Below are positions 16,904 to 26,118 of a stretch of 64,000 nucleotides of DNA, piece after piece. The stretch spans positions 1 to 64,000 of the forward strand of contig JAKFFG010000005.1 in assembly GCA_036675275.1 (NCBI GenBank), written 5' to 3'. Position numbers and translations under genes: made by a program. Numbering within the stretch: the stretch's first letter is position 1; each line of letters opens with the position of its first letter. Source of the DNA: Pollutimonas sp036675275 (GTDB lineage: Bacteria > Pseudomonadota > Gammaproteobacteria > Burkholderiales > Burkholderiaceae_B). The notes under the pieces are model-generated. The model was not told where the DNA came from and did no database searches. It saw nothing but the letters and a program-made list of their open reading frames with translations.

Positions 16904-17785
16904 ATGGCTGAACGCACCGGAGCATTGCTCATCGTGGGCGGAAACGAAGACCGCGACGGCGATATGCAGGTCCTGTCCGAATTTGTCGAACTATGCGGCG
17001 GCGCGGACCGATCGATTGTTGTATTGACCGCTGCCAGTTCCGTTCCTGGAAGGGTATGGGCAATTTATGACAACGCTTTCGCAGAACTCGGCGTCCGGAA
17101 TCGAGCGGTGATCCATATAGAAAATCGCCGAGCAGCCGACGGGCCACGCATAGCCGAAAAAATCCTGCATGCCGACGGCATCTTCATGTCGGGCGGCGAA
17201 CAACAGCGCTTATTGACATCGATAGGCGGTTCCGGGGCCCTTGTGGCAATGCAACGGGCATTTCGCGAGCGCGGCGCCTGCATAGGCGGCACGAGCGCCG
17301 GCGCCGCGGCGATATCCCGGCAAATGCTGGCCTATGGCACCAAAGACTTATTGCCGGAGAAAAATACCGCGCAACTCGATACGGGGCTGGGTTTCTTGCA
17401 ACATATCGTGATTGACCAGCATTTTTCCGAGCGTCATCGCCTGGCGCGCCTACTTTCAGCCGTGGCGCAAAATCCTAGTGTCATCGGCATGGGAATCGAC
17501 GAAGATACCGCGGTCGTGATCCGAGGAAGGAACCTGGAAGTCGTCGGTGCAGGCGCCGTGACATTGCTGGATGGCCGCCATATGACGTCCAATCTTGAAG
17601 ATGTCGATGCGCAGCAGCAACTTGAACTGATAGACGTACGGTTGCACCTGCTTCCGGCCGGCAACCATTACAACATTGAAGCGGACGCCGCTGCGGGGAG
17701 CGACACCGGTGCGAACGGCGAGCCGCCGGTTGCCGATATCCCAGCCGCCCTTCGAGAAATTCTTGCAGTTGTCACCGAGACCTGA
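16904..17785 (+). CDS. cphB: Cyanophycinase
   Basis: 293 residues of the S51-type serine peptidase fold. The N-terminal ALLIVGGNED and the nucleophile elbow IGGTSAGAAA (Ser131) are diagnostic of CphB, as is the later VIDQHFSERHRLARL with its conserved His. CphB cuts cyanophycin (poly-Asp with Arg side chains) into beta-Asp-Arg dipeptides in the cytoplasm. ATG 16904 gives the normal start; ATG 16877 nine codons upstream is possible. The gene ends 3 bp before cphA, so synthesis and breakdown enzymes are co-expressed. Confidence 0.93.
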   Translation: MAERTGALLIVGGNEDRDGDMQVLSEFVELCGGADRSIVVLTAASSVPGRVWAIYDNAFAELGVRNRAVIHIENRRAADGPRIAEKILHADGIFMSGGEQQRLLTSIGGSGALVAMQRAFRERGACIGGTSAGAAAISRQMLAYGTKDLLPEKNTAQLDTGLGFLQHIVIDQHFSERHRLARLLSAVAQNPSVIGMGIDEDTAVVIRGRNLEVVGAGAVTLLDGRHMTSNLEDVDAQQQLELIDVRLHLLPAGNHYNIEADAAAGSDTGANGEPPVADIPAALREILAVVTET

Positions 17786-17788
17786 GCC

Positions 17789-20518
17789 ATGAAACTGATC
17801 GAAAAGCGCCTGTTGCGCGGCCCCAATTTATACGCACGCCAGCCCTGCATAAAGGCCATCATCGACCTTGAGGATCTCGATGGAGTGTCATCAGCCGACC
17901 TGCCCGGATTCACTGACCGGCTTTGCGCCCTGCTGCCTTCACTGCACCGTCATCGTTGCTCCCTTGGAGCGGCGGGAGGATTCATCCAGCGGCTGCGCGA
18001 CGGCACCTATATGGCGCATATTATCGAACATGTCTTGCTGGAACTTCAATGCCTGGCCGGCAGTAAAGCAGGATTCGGACGGGCGCGCCGGGTCAGGGGC
18101 ATGCCGCGCTGCTATCGGGTGGTCTGCGCCTACCGTATCGAGCCATTGATTGAGCCGGCGCTCGATGCCGCCATGGAGCTGGTTGCAGCAGTTGCACGAG
18201 GAGAAGTCCCCTGCCTCGACGAGGTGCTGGAACGATTGCGCAGCCTGGCCAGGCGCCATGGCGTCGGACCGAGCACACAGGCCATTCTTGATGCGGCCAG
18301 ACAGCACGAGATCCCCGTCATCCGTCTGACTCACGACGCGAGCTTGTACCAACTGGGTTACGGTGCCCGCCAGAAACGAATCCAGGCGACGATAACCAGC
18401 CAGACCAGCCACATTGCCACGGTAATCGCCAGCGACAAGCAGCTGACCAGGAATCTGCTGGAGCAAGCCGCTATCCCGGTGCCCCGGGGCAGCCTCGTCC
18501 GGGATGCGAGCGAGGCGCTACGCGCGGCATCCCGGCTGCGGGGACCTGTGGTGGTAAAGCCTGCCGACGCCAACCATGGCAAGGGAGTACGCACCGGACT
18601 GAAAGAGCCGCAGGAAATTGCCTGCGCTTATGCGGATGCGCGCAAATACAGCGCACGGGTGATTGTCGAGGAATTCATTGAAGGCCTTGACTATCGCGTA
18701 CTGGTGATAGACGGAAAAATGGTCGCCGCCGCGCGCAGAGATCCGCCCTGCGTAATCGGAGATGCAAAGAACACCGTATCCACCCTGATCGAGCAGATGA
18801 ATGATGATCCGGCCCGCGGCGAAGGCCACAGCAAAGCGCTGACCAAAGTACCCGTGGATCAGCATACGGAGGCGCACCTGGAACGCAAGGGAATGACGCT
18901 GTCCACCGTGCCTGGCTTGGGGGAACGCGTGACCCTGCGTGACAACGCCAATCTGTCGACGGGCGGCACCGCCTGCGATGTCACGCAACTGGTCCATCCC
19001 GATACGGCGCGCGCTTGCGAACGCGCCGTCCAGCAAATAGGACTCGATGTCGCCGGCGTAGACCTGATATGCCACGATATCAGCGTACCCCTGATGGCTC
19101 AGGGCGCCATCGTCGAAATCAACGCGGCCCCGGGCTTGCGCATGCATGAGCTGCCCAGCCTCGGCGTAAAACACCCGGCTGGGTCGGCAATTGTGCGTTC
19201 GCTCTTTCCCGAAGGCGATGATGGCAGGATCCCTGTTATTGCCATTACCGGCACCAATGGAAAAACGACGACTACGCTGTTGATCGGCAACGTATTCCGC
19301 GCCGCCGGATACAGCACCGGTGTATCAACGACGGAAGGACTTTTCATCGACGGCAATTGCATACACCAGGGAGACTGCACCGGCTATTGGTCCGCAAGAA
19401 CGATACTTGGTTCTCCCGACGTGAATGTGGCGGTGCTCGAGACAGCCAGGGGCGGAATACTGAAGCGCGGCCTGGGTTTCGATCGCTGCGACGTTGCTGT
19501 GGTCTTGAACGTAACCGCCGATCATCTTGGCCTGGATGGCGTTGACACGGTAGAAGAAATGGCAAAGGTAAAAGCCGTCGTCGCCAAAACGGCGCGCCGC
19601 GCAGTGGTGCTGAATGCCGACGACGCTTACTGTGTGGCCATGGCGTCACAGTTGAGGCATGGCGTCGAAGTCGTGTACTTTTCGTGCGACACTCATAACC
19701 CGGTATTGCAACTGCATTTACAACAAGGCGGTCGGGCCGTGTTTCTGCACGAAGGCGACATCGTAGTGGCCCGCCGGGACGGCCAGCACTCCATTCTAAA
19801 AGCCGACAGCCTGGCGGTTGCCTTGCACGGGCGGGCCATGCACAACGTCGCAAACGCACTGGCGGCGGTCGCAGCGCTGGAGGCCCAGGGCGGCTGCCCT
19901 ACCGAGGCTATCGTTCAAGGAATTCAGTCATTTCGCTGCACGACCGAGACTAATCCGCTGAGGCTGAATATTTCCCATGTCGCAGGGGTGACCATATTGC
20001 ATGATTATGCGCATAACGTCGCCGCATACCAGGCGATCCTGCACACCGCCCGTGCCATGAGACCCCGCCGCATTATCGGCGTAATCACTGCCCCGGGCGA
20101 TAGGCGGGACACCGAGTTGAAGCAGATTGCCCGACTTTGCGCGGCCCAGCTGGACGAGCTGATCGTCTACGAAATCGCGGCAAACCGAAGCCGGGAGAGC
20201 GGCGACGCCCTGCGCCTGCTGTTCGAAAGCGCCTCGGCCGCAGCGCCGCCCCATGTGCAGGTAAGTGCCGTAATGGGTGCCCAGGAAGCGGTATGGGCCG
20301 GATTCCAGCGATGCGAAGAAGGCGACCTGCTGCTGGTGGGCGGAGCGACCCGGCTGCAGGATCTGGATTACATATTGGCGCAGGCGACGAACGTGCCGGA
20401 AACCGTGCAGATCAAAAAAGACCCAGTTGAGCGTTGTCTTTTGGAGGCCGGCGAAAGAGATCGGTGGTCAACTGCGGACGTGTCTGGTTCAAACCAGCCT
20501 TCGTACACGCTTTTCTAA
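17789..20518 (+). CDS. cphA: Cyanophycin synthetase
   Basis: 909 residues, slightly longer than the usual 870-900. An N-terminal domain is followed by an ATP-grasp domain (PVVVKPADANHGKGV near 254; INAAPGLRMHE) and a Mur-ligase-like domain with P-loop ITGTNGKTTTT near 485. The two domains add Asp to the backbone and Arg to its side chain, making cyanophycin, a nitrogen reserve granule in the cytoplasm. The last 36 codons (from 20412) lie antisense inside the 3' end of the radical SAM gene, and that tail (VERCLLEAGERDRWS...) does not resemble the family, so the original stop was probably lost or moved. Translationally linked to cphB (3-bp gap). Confidence 0.93.
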   Translation: MKLIEKRLLRGPNLYARQPCIKAIIDLEDLDGVSSADLPGFTDRLCALLPSLHRHRCSLGAAGGFIQRLRDGTYMAHIIEHVLLELQCLAGSKAGFGRARRVRGMPRCYRVVCAYRIEPLIEPALDAAMELVAAVARGEVPCLDEVLERLRSLARRHGVGPSTQAILDAARQHEIPVIRLTHDASLYQLGYGARQKRIQATITSQTSHIATVIASDKQLTRNLLEQAAIPVPRGSLVRDASEALRAASRLRGPVVVKPADANHGKGVRTGLKEPQEIACAYADARKYSARVIVEEFIEGLDYRVLVIDGKMVAAARRDPPCVIGDAKNTVSTLIEQMNDDPARGEGHSKALTKVPVDQHTEAHLERKGMTLSTVPGLGERVTLRDNANLSTGGTACDVTQLVHPDTARACERAVQQIGLDVAGVDLICHDISVPLMAQGAIVEINAAPGLRMHELPSLGVKHPAGSAIVRSLFPEGDDGRIPVIAITGTNGKTTTTLLIGNVFRAAGYSTGVSTTEGLFIDGNCIHQGDCTGYWSARTILGSPDVNVAVLETARGGILKRGLGFDRCDVAVVLNVTADHLGLDGVDTVEEMAKVKAVVAKTARRAVVLNADDAYCVAMASQLRHGVEVVYFSCDTHNPVLQLHLQQGGRAVFLHEGDIVVARRDGQHSILKADSLAVALHGRAMHNVANALAAVAALEAQGGCPTEAIVQGIQSFRCTTETNPLRLNISHVAGVTILHDYAHNVAAYQAILHTARAMRPRRIIGVITAPGDRRDTELKQIARLCAAQLDELIVYEIAANRSRESGDALRLLFESASAAAPPHVQVSAVMGAQEAVWAGFQRCEEGDLLLVGGATRLQDLDYILAQATNVPETVQIKKDPVERCLLEAGERDRWSTADVSGSNQPSYTLF

Positions 20519-21482
20519 ACCGCTGCTCAAGCAGTTCAGCAAAAACGCCGCTGCCTTTCATTCTGGTCTTGAAGTCGGAGTCGTATATTTTGCCGCCGCG
20601 CATCTGCTTGACCAGATTCATGACATGCGCTTGCTTCAGGGGATAGTGCGCATCAAGCCATTCGCGAAACAGATCGGCAACTTCCAGGGGAAGACGCAGC
20701 AAGACATAGGCGGCATTCAAAGCCCCTGCGTCGCGCGCACTGAACAGGATTTTTTCCATGTCGTGGTCGGTCAGCGACGGAATGACGGGGGCCACCATGA
20801 CGCCGGTTGGAATGCCAGCCTGGCTGAGCGTCCGGACGGCTTCCAGTCGCGCCCCCGGAGCGCTTGCGCGCGGCTCCAGCGTCCTGGCAATGTCCTTGTC
20901 CAGGGATCCGATGGACATGAAAACCCGTACCAGGTTCTTGCGCGCCATCCGGGCAAGCAGTTCGATATCGTGCGTGACCGACGCTGATTTGGTGGTGATG
21001 GCAACGGGATGGTTGAATTCTTCCAGGACCGCAAGAATGCCGGCGGTGATCCGCAACCGCCGCTCGATAGGCTGATAGGGATCGGTGTTGGCACCCAGCG
21101 CAATCAGCTTGGGCACGTAGGACGGCCTGGACAGGGTCTCGCGCAGGAGCTCGGCGGCGTTGCCCTTGGCATAGAGCTTTGTCTCGAAATCCAGACCGGG
21201 GGAATGATTCAAGTAGGCATGGGTGGGCCGCGCATAGCAATAAATGCAGCCGTGTTCGCAGCCGCGGTACGGGTTGATCGACTGGTCGAAGGGAATATCC
21301 GGCGAATCGTTACGCGAAATAATCGATTTGGCCATTTCTATTGAAACCGTTGTCGACGGCTTTACGGGTGCCTGATCGTCACCGCTGCCCCATTCATCGT
21401 CGAAGGATACCCGCTGGAGCTGCTCGAAGCGCGAAGTCGTGTTCGACACGCTGCCCCGCCCCTTGATAGGTGGTGTCCGCAT
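20412..21482 (-). CDS. PA0069-family radical SAM protein
   Basis: 356 residues. The cluster-binding motif CEHGCIYC (C75, C79, C82: CxxxCxxC) follows INPYRG and precedes YARPTHAY, the standard pattern of the PA0069 / spore-photoproduct-lyase-like group. It should bind one [4Fe-4S] cluster and SAM; the substrate is not known. Its normal-looking C-terminal end (PPKDNAQLGLF) is encoded in the 107 bp shared antisense with the 3' end of cphA. No recognisable partner gene. Confidence 0.85.
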   Translation of the reverse strand: MRTPPIKGRGSVSNTTSRFEQLQRVSFDDEWGSGDDQAPVKPSTTVSIEMAKSIISRNDSPDIPFDQSINPYRGCEHGCIYCYARPTHAYLNHSPGLDFETKLYAKGNAAELLRETLSRPSYVPKLIALGANTDPYQPIERRLRITAGILAVLEEFNHPVAITTKSASVTHDIELLARMARKNLVRVFMSIGSLDKDIARTLEPRASAPGARLEAVRTLSQAGIPTGVMVAPVIPSLTDHDMEKILFSARDAGALNAAYVLLRLPLEVADLFREWLDAHYPLKQAHVMNLVKQMRGGKIYDSDFKTRMKGSGVFAELLEQRFRKACTKAGLNQTRPQLTTDLFRRPPKDNAQLGLF

Positions 21483-21520
21483 GATGACCTCATTATACTG
21501 TGCATAAAAACAGTATACAT

Positions 21521-23077
21521 CTAAGCGGCTACCGTTTGATTTCTTCCGGTTCGCTTGGCCTTGTAAAGCGCATGATCGGCGAGTTTCAATACAGACTCGA
21601 TCGTATCCGCGCTGTCAGGTCTATGAGCAATGCCCAACGAGATCGTTATTGAGCCCACTATCGGTATCGGATGTTCGGCGACAAGGTTGCGCAGGCGCTC
21701 GGCCACCTCCTTTGCGATGGACAAATCGGTATCGGGCAATATAAGTAAAAACTCTTCGCCCCCCACCCTGCAAAGCGCATCGTCTTTCCGCGCGCTGGTC
21801 CTCATAAGCTCTGCAAGCTTCCGTATGACACTGTCGCCGACATCGTGTCCGAACGTGTCATTGACGTTCTTGAAATGATCGATGTCCAAGGTGATCGCGG
21901 AGAACGATTGCCCCGACGCTTCGTAGCGCTCGAGCACTTCCTGGAGTCCGCGGCGATTCAGCAGTCCGGTCATGGGGTCGGTACTGCTGTCAAGACGAAG
22001 CTGGTTGATCTTCCCGTGCATCAGCCTGACGCCTTTCAACAGCGCGCGCTTGAGCTGCTCGGCCTCAAAATACCAGGATTGCGTACCCGAAATGGTCGCC
22101 TCGGAACTTCCGCTATCCATGCTTCCGGCACTATGCGCCAGTTGTCGCAATGGCTTCGATATGGAGCCGGCAGTAAGCCAGATCAAGACCAATGTCAGCA
22201 GCCCTATAGGCAAGATCTTGGCGAGGACATTCAGGACATGATGATCCAGTCCGGCCAGTGTCGGCTCCTTTGGACGCTGCGCAACAACACCCCAACCCGA
22301 CCGCGCAATCGGGGCAAACCCCGCCAGCATCGTCGTGCCCTTGGAGTTGGTCGCTTCATGCGCGCCGCTTTCTCCCCGGACTACCGCATCGATCAACGGA
22401 TTGCCGGATATTTTTTCTCCGATGCGATGTTTCTCCGGGTGATAAATAAGCGTTTTACTGCGATCGACAACATAGATGTAGGATCCGTCGTCGTGGTAAT
22501 GTTTCCCGAGAATATCGTTCAGAATGTTCGCGGCCTCCAGATAAATTGAACCCGCGACATAGCCAAGGTAGGTGCCATCAGCGGCACGTATGGGCTGGGA
22601 AATGCTGATTACGTAGTTTCCCGAGGGAGAAACAAACGGTTCCGTTATCAGCGGCTGCTGGGCATCGAGCGATTGCCGCTCACTTGGCGTTACGAGCTTT
22701 CTTCCTTTGACGGACAGCGTTTCGGGCGAGGTACTGATAATCACGCCGTCGGCATTTACGATAACGACCGAATTGAACGACTCTGTTTGCCCCAGCAGGC
22801 GCTTGGCTTCGTTCGCCAGTGCGGCATCATTTTTCATTAACGGCGCAAGCAAGCCCGCGCTGTAGGCCAGCTGAGTCTGCGCGGAGCGCAGGAAGTTGTC
22901 GCTGATTTCGGCCAGTTTGCTGGCGTAAACCCGGTTGGCGCCGAGCGCGTCCGAGATAAGCTCTGCACGTTGAACGGCATAAATGGCGTGCAAGCTATTT
23001 ATCAGGGTGACCGATGTGGCGGCGACAGCCAAAGTAAGAATGAGCCGACGAAGATCAAGCAAATGGTGAAGTGTCAT
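21521..23077 (-). CDS. dCache-GGDEF diguanylate cyclase
   Basis: 518 residues: an N-terminal TM helix (LILTLAVAATSVTLINSLHA), a periplasmic double-Cache-type sensor (about 40-280; SISQPIRAADGTYLGYVAGS is typical), a second TM helix (AKILPIGLLTLVLIWLTAGS), then a HAMP-like linker and a GGDEF domain. GGEEF is intact at 439-443, and RKDD at 430-433 is a correctly placed I-site, so cyclic di-GMP synthesis with feedback inhibition is expected, unlike the other GGDEF protein at 8688-9854. Cache domains bind small metabolites such as amino acids or carboxylates. The gene lies 14 bp downstream of the YcaQ-family gene on the same strand. Confidence 0.9.
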   Translation of the reverse strand: MTLHHLLDLRRLILTLAVAATSVTLINSLHAIYAVQRAELISDALGANRVYASKLAEISDNFLRSAQTQLAYSAGLLAPLMKNDAALANEAKRLLGQTESFNSVVIVNADGVIISTSPETLSVKGRKLVTPSERQSLDAQQPLITEPFVSPSGNYVISISQPIRAADGTYLGYVAGSIYLEAANILNDILGKHYHDDGSYIYVVDRSKTLIYHPEKHRIGEKISGNPLIDAVVRGESGAHEATNSKGTTMLAGFAPIARSGWGVVAQRPKEPTLAGLDHHVLNVLAKILPIGLLTLVLIWLTAGSISKPLRQLAHSAGSMDSGSSEATISGTQSWYFEAEQLKRALLKGVRLMHGKINQLRLDSSTDPMTGLLNRRGLQEVLERYEASGQSFSAITLDIDHFKNVNDTFGHDVGDSVIRKLAELMRTSARKDDALCRVGGEEFLLILPDTDLSIAKEVAERLRNLVAEHPIPIVGSITISLGIAHRPDSADTIESVLKLADHALYKAKRTGRNQTVAA

Positions 23078-23091
23078 AAAGTATTGTCAAG

Positions 23092-24246
23092 TCAGGCTGC
23101 GAATTGAAATCTCTCGAATTGATGCAGCTTTTGTTCGATTGCCGCCTTGTGCAGCGATGGCTGTCCTTTGCCTACCCAGCTCCACTGCTGTATCAGCAGT
23201 TCGCGGCGGGCTCTGTCCGCCTTCAAGTCGACTACCGCCACGATTTCGCCGTCGACCAGAACCGGTAGTCCCATATAACCATGAACCCGTTTTTCGCGAG
23301 GCAGGTAGGCTTCAAACAAGTGCTCGTAGCCAAAGAACAGTTTCAATCTTTTGCGTTGAATAATCAGCGGATCAAATGGAGAAAGGATATGCACGCCTTC
23401 GGTCGTTTCCGGAATCTCGACCAGATCTTGCGGCTGGACCCAATGTTCCTGCTTGCCTGCGCCCTCTATAACTACGGGAACCAGCTCGCCCCGTCGTAGC
23501 CTGGACTCGATTACATTGCGAATCAGGGGCTTGCGTCCGGCATTCAGATGGCAGATTGAGTCCAGGCTTACCACCTCCTGCGACCGCAATGCCCGGTCGA
23601 GCAGATAGTTCGCAATCTGGTGTTCCGTGGCTTGCCTGGGCGGGCTGTCCCATTGGAAATGCCTGTCCATGAGCTCATAGGTCTTGAGCATACCCGAGCG
23701 CTCGCTGACCGTGAGCTTGCCGATGTAGAAACCAAGCTGCAACGTCCTCTTCGAGGGCTTGCGGCTGGCCCACGCATGATTTTTTTCGACCAGCACGTCA
23801 TCCGCGATGTCCCGTATCGATAAAGCACCGTGATCGCGAATCCGTGCGATCACCCTGCGCAGGTCGCTGTTGGACACCGAATTGAACCAACTTTTTGGCG
23901 ACTTGCGATGGGCCTTCATATCGGCCAGGAAAAATCGTAGATCGCTGCTGGGAACGTAAGACAAGGCATGGGTCCAGTACTCGAAAATGGTCTTGTCTAC
24001 GGTCTGGGCTTGATGCAAGTGGCCACGCTGATAGTCAGGGATGCGACTCCAGAGAATATGGTGGTGACAACGTTCGATGACGTGGATAGTGTCGATCTGC
24101 ACGTAGCCCAGATGGGCAATCGCAGCCAACGTGGCCGCCGGCCCGTCGCCGAATGGCGCCGTTACGTCCAGCCTTTGGGCCCGCAGCCACATATGGCGGG
24201 CCCGGATCTGGTTCAATAAAATCGGAGTTTGGCTGGCAGGCGTCAT
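23092..24246 (-). CDS. YcaQ-family winged-helix DNA glycosylase-like protein
   Basis: 384 residues. The N-terminal block IAHLGYVQIDTIHVIERCHHHILWSR carries the Q-x-D motif known for catalysis in YcaQ/AlkX, a glycosylase that unhooks DNA interstrand crosslinks. Later blocks (YWTHALSYVP; PFDPLIIQRKRLKLFFGYEH; KRVHGYMGLPVLVDGEIV) are conserved in the winged-helix family. DNA repair in the cytoplasm is the probable role. The gene is divergent from the aminotransferase (24325). Confidence 0.85.
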   Translation of the reverse strand: MTPASQTPILLNQIRARHMWLRAQRLDVTAPFGDGPAATLAAIAHLGYVQIDTIHVIERCHHHILWSRIPDYQRGHLHQAQTVDKTIFEYWTHALSYVPSSDLRFFLADMKAHRKSPKSWFNSVSNSDLRRVIARIRDHGALSIRDIADDVLVEKNHAWASRKPSKRTLQLGFYIGKLTVSERSGMLKTYELMDRHFQWDSPPRQATEHQIANYLLDRALRSQEVVSLDSICHLNAGRKPLIRNVIESRLRRGELVPVVIEGAGKQEHWVQPQDLVEIPETTEGVHILSPFDPLIIQRKRLKLFFGYEHLFEAYLPREKRVHGYMGLPVLVDGEIVAVVDLKADRARRELLIQQWSWVGKGQPSLHKAAIEQKLHQFERFQFAA

Positions 24247-24324
24247 GCGTCGTGGTCTGGAGTTCTGGCCGACTTATTATTGGACCACAATGGTCTAAAA
24301 TCAAACAGGAACATATCGACCTTG

Positions 24325-25518
24325 ATGCTGGCCCCTGATCGTGACGGAATGATCGCGCGACTTAATTCTTTCTTCTTGGAGAAGAACTTGCCTAGTTTAC
24401 TGCCCAACAACGATCCCGACGGACTCCTGGAATACTCAGTCGTTTATACCGACCGCGCACTAAACCATATGTCGCAGGCTTTCCAAGGGGTGATGAACGA
24501 TATCTCCCGGACGCTGAAGCAAGTCTACAAGGCGGACGCCGCCATTATCGTTCCAGGCAGCGGCACCTTCGGCATGGAAGCTGTGGCGCGACAGTTCGCT
24601 ACAGATAAACAATGTCTCATCATCCGGACCGGATGGTTCAGTTATCGCTGGACCCAGATTTTCGACATGGGCCGCATCCCCTCCGGCACGACAGTACTCA
24701 AGGCAAGCGCCGTTGCACAAGGCCCGCAAGCCGCCTTTGCGCCGCCGCCCATAGAAGAAGTGGTCGCCGCTATCAAGGAAAACAAGCCGGCGGTGGTATT
24801 TGCGCCGCATGTCGAGACATCGTCGGGCATCATGCTGCCCGACGACTATATGCGCCAGGTGGCCGCCGCGGTCCATGCCGAAGGCGGGCTATTTGTACTG
24901 GACTGCATTGCATCCGGAACGCTGTGGGTAGACATGCAGGACATCGGCGTCGATGTTCTGATCAGTGCGCCGCAAAAGGGCTGGACGTCCTCGGCATGTT
25001 GCGCCCTGGTCATGCTGAGCGCCTCGGCGCGCCAGAAGATCGATTCCACCGTCAGCACCAGCTTCTCGTGTGACTTGCGAAAATGGATGCAGATCATGCA
25101 GGCGTACGAGCAAGGCGGTTTCGCCTACCATGCCACCATGCCCACCGATTCGCTTACCGTGCTGCGCGATGTCATGGCCGAGACCGAGGCCTATGGCTTC
25201 GACAAGGTACGAACTGAACAGCAGCAACTGGGCGCCAAAGTGCGTGCGCTGCTGCGCGACAAGGGTTTCAAGAGCGTAGCCGCTCAAGGCTACGAGGCGC
25301 CCGGCGTAGTGGTCAGCTACACGGACGATGATGCCATACAGTCAGCCAAGAAATTTACGCAAGCGGGAATACAGGCCGCCGCCGGCGTGCCCCTGCAATG
25401 CGACGAACCGGCCGACTTCAAGACCTTCCGCATCGGGCTGTTCGGACTGGACAAGCTGCACAACATTGACCGCACAGTGAACACCCTCGATAAAGCATTG
25501 AACACAATAGGTTATTAA
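24325..25518 (+). CDS. Class V aminotransferase (PLP-dependent)
   Basis: 397 residues if it starts at ATG 24325; ATG 24346 is another option. The frame extends upstream to 24229 but overlaps the divergent gene and is unlikely to be coding. The fold is that of alanine-glyoxylate / serine-pyruvate aminotransferases: PGSGTFGMEAVARQFA (cofactor phosphate binding), HVETSSGIMLPDDYM, FVLDCIASGTLWVDM (Asp to the PLP pyridine nitrogen), and SAPQKGWTSSACCAL with the Schiff-base Lys. The start DPDGLLEYSVVYTDRALNHM is shared with a betaproteobacterial subgroup whose substrate I do not know. A small gene follows after 5 bp, probably in the same operon. Confidence 0.85.
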   Translation: MLAPDRDGMIARLNSFFLEKNLPSLLPNNDPDGLLEYSVVYTDRALNHMSQAFQGVMNDISRTLKQVYKADAAIIVPGSGTFGMEAVARQFATDKQCLIIRTGWFSYRWTQIFDMGRIPSGTTVLKASAVAQGPQAAFAPPPIEEVVAAIKENKPAVVFAPHVETSSGIMLPDDYMRQVAAAVHAEGGLFVLDCIASGTLWVDMQDIGVDVLISAPQKGWTSSACCALVMLSASARQKIDSTVSTSFSCDLRKWMQIMQAYEQGGFAYHATMPTDSLTVLRDVMAETEAYGFDKVRTEQQQLGAKVRALLRDKGFKSVAAQGYEAPGVVVSYTDDDAIQSAKKFTQAGIQAAAGVPLQCDEPADFKTFRIGLFGLDKLHNIDRTVNTLDKALNTIGY

Positions 25519-25523
25519 ATTAA

Positions 25524-25868
25524 ATGGCGAACAAGAATCGCATTGAAGGGCCCGAGGCCGTCGTGGCCTTTGTTCACGATACCCGGCTTCCCTTCAGCCC
25601 CGAGCAAAACGCGAAAGTCGACCTGTTGGTATCGGCCAAAGCGGGAGACAAATGGAGGCTCATACGCACCACCCTGCCCGTGGGCTTCATCTATGGCGAT
25701 GACGCCCCCGAAGTCGTCATCGAATCCATCGCAACGCCTTTCTACCGCAAGTATCGCTCGATTCCCGGGACACAGTTTGTCTACGACACCCTGAAATCGA
25801 AGCTGTTCATCGAGGGCCACCTGAACAAGGGACGCGGCGACCCCTATGTTATCTGTCTGTCCCGTTAA
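25524..25868 (+). CDS. Conserved hypothetical protein, co-transcribed with the aminotransferase
   Basis: 114 residues starting MANKNRIEGPEAVVAFVHDT. No signal peptide or TM helix. Mixed alpha/beta composition with several short strands (AVVAFVHD, KVDLLVSAKAG, LIRTTLPVGFIYG, LFIEGHL). No family recognised. It begins 5 bp after the aminotransferase stop, so a linked function is plausible but unspecified. Confidence 0.65.
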   Translation: MANKNRIEGPEAVVAFVHDTRLPFSPEQNAKVDLLVSAKAGDKWRLIRTTLPVGFIYGDDAPEVVIESIATPFYRKYRSIPGTQFVYDTLKSKLFIEGHLNKGRGDPYVICLSR

Positions 25869-25929
25869 TTTTCCGGTCGGGCATGCTAATTGCCGCTATG
25901 TCGTGACCGCAAACGACATAGGAGCTGCC

Positions 25930-26118
25930 ATGGCTACGAAGCAAAGCGACGACACCAAGAAAGAAAATCTTCAGGACGACGACCTGGCCCGCGAAGATCA
26001 GGCAAGCCACGGCGATCAGCAGAATCGCAGCAAAAAGGACGGACACACCAGTCAGGTGGGATCCAGCCAGGATCAGCACAGCCAGCGTAACCGAGGCGAA
26101 GGCGCGCGTCGCAATTGA
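25930..26118 (+). CDS. Small hydrophilic, probably disordered protein
   Basis: 62 residues beginning MATKQSDDTKKENLQDDD, composed almost only of Q, D, K, N, S, R, H and G. GGAGCTGCC precedes the ATG, a good ribosome site, and a rho-independent terminator follows at 26135-26165. The composition and Q-D-Q repeats resemble the 74-residue protein at 3209-3433. The opposite strand is open and hydrophobic over the same span, but lacks a ribosome site and is the expected mirror image of this codon use. Function unknown. Confidence 0.6.
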   Translation: MATKQSDDTKKENLQDDDLAREDQASHGDQQNRSKKDGHTSQVGSSQDQHSQRNRGEGARRN

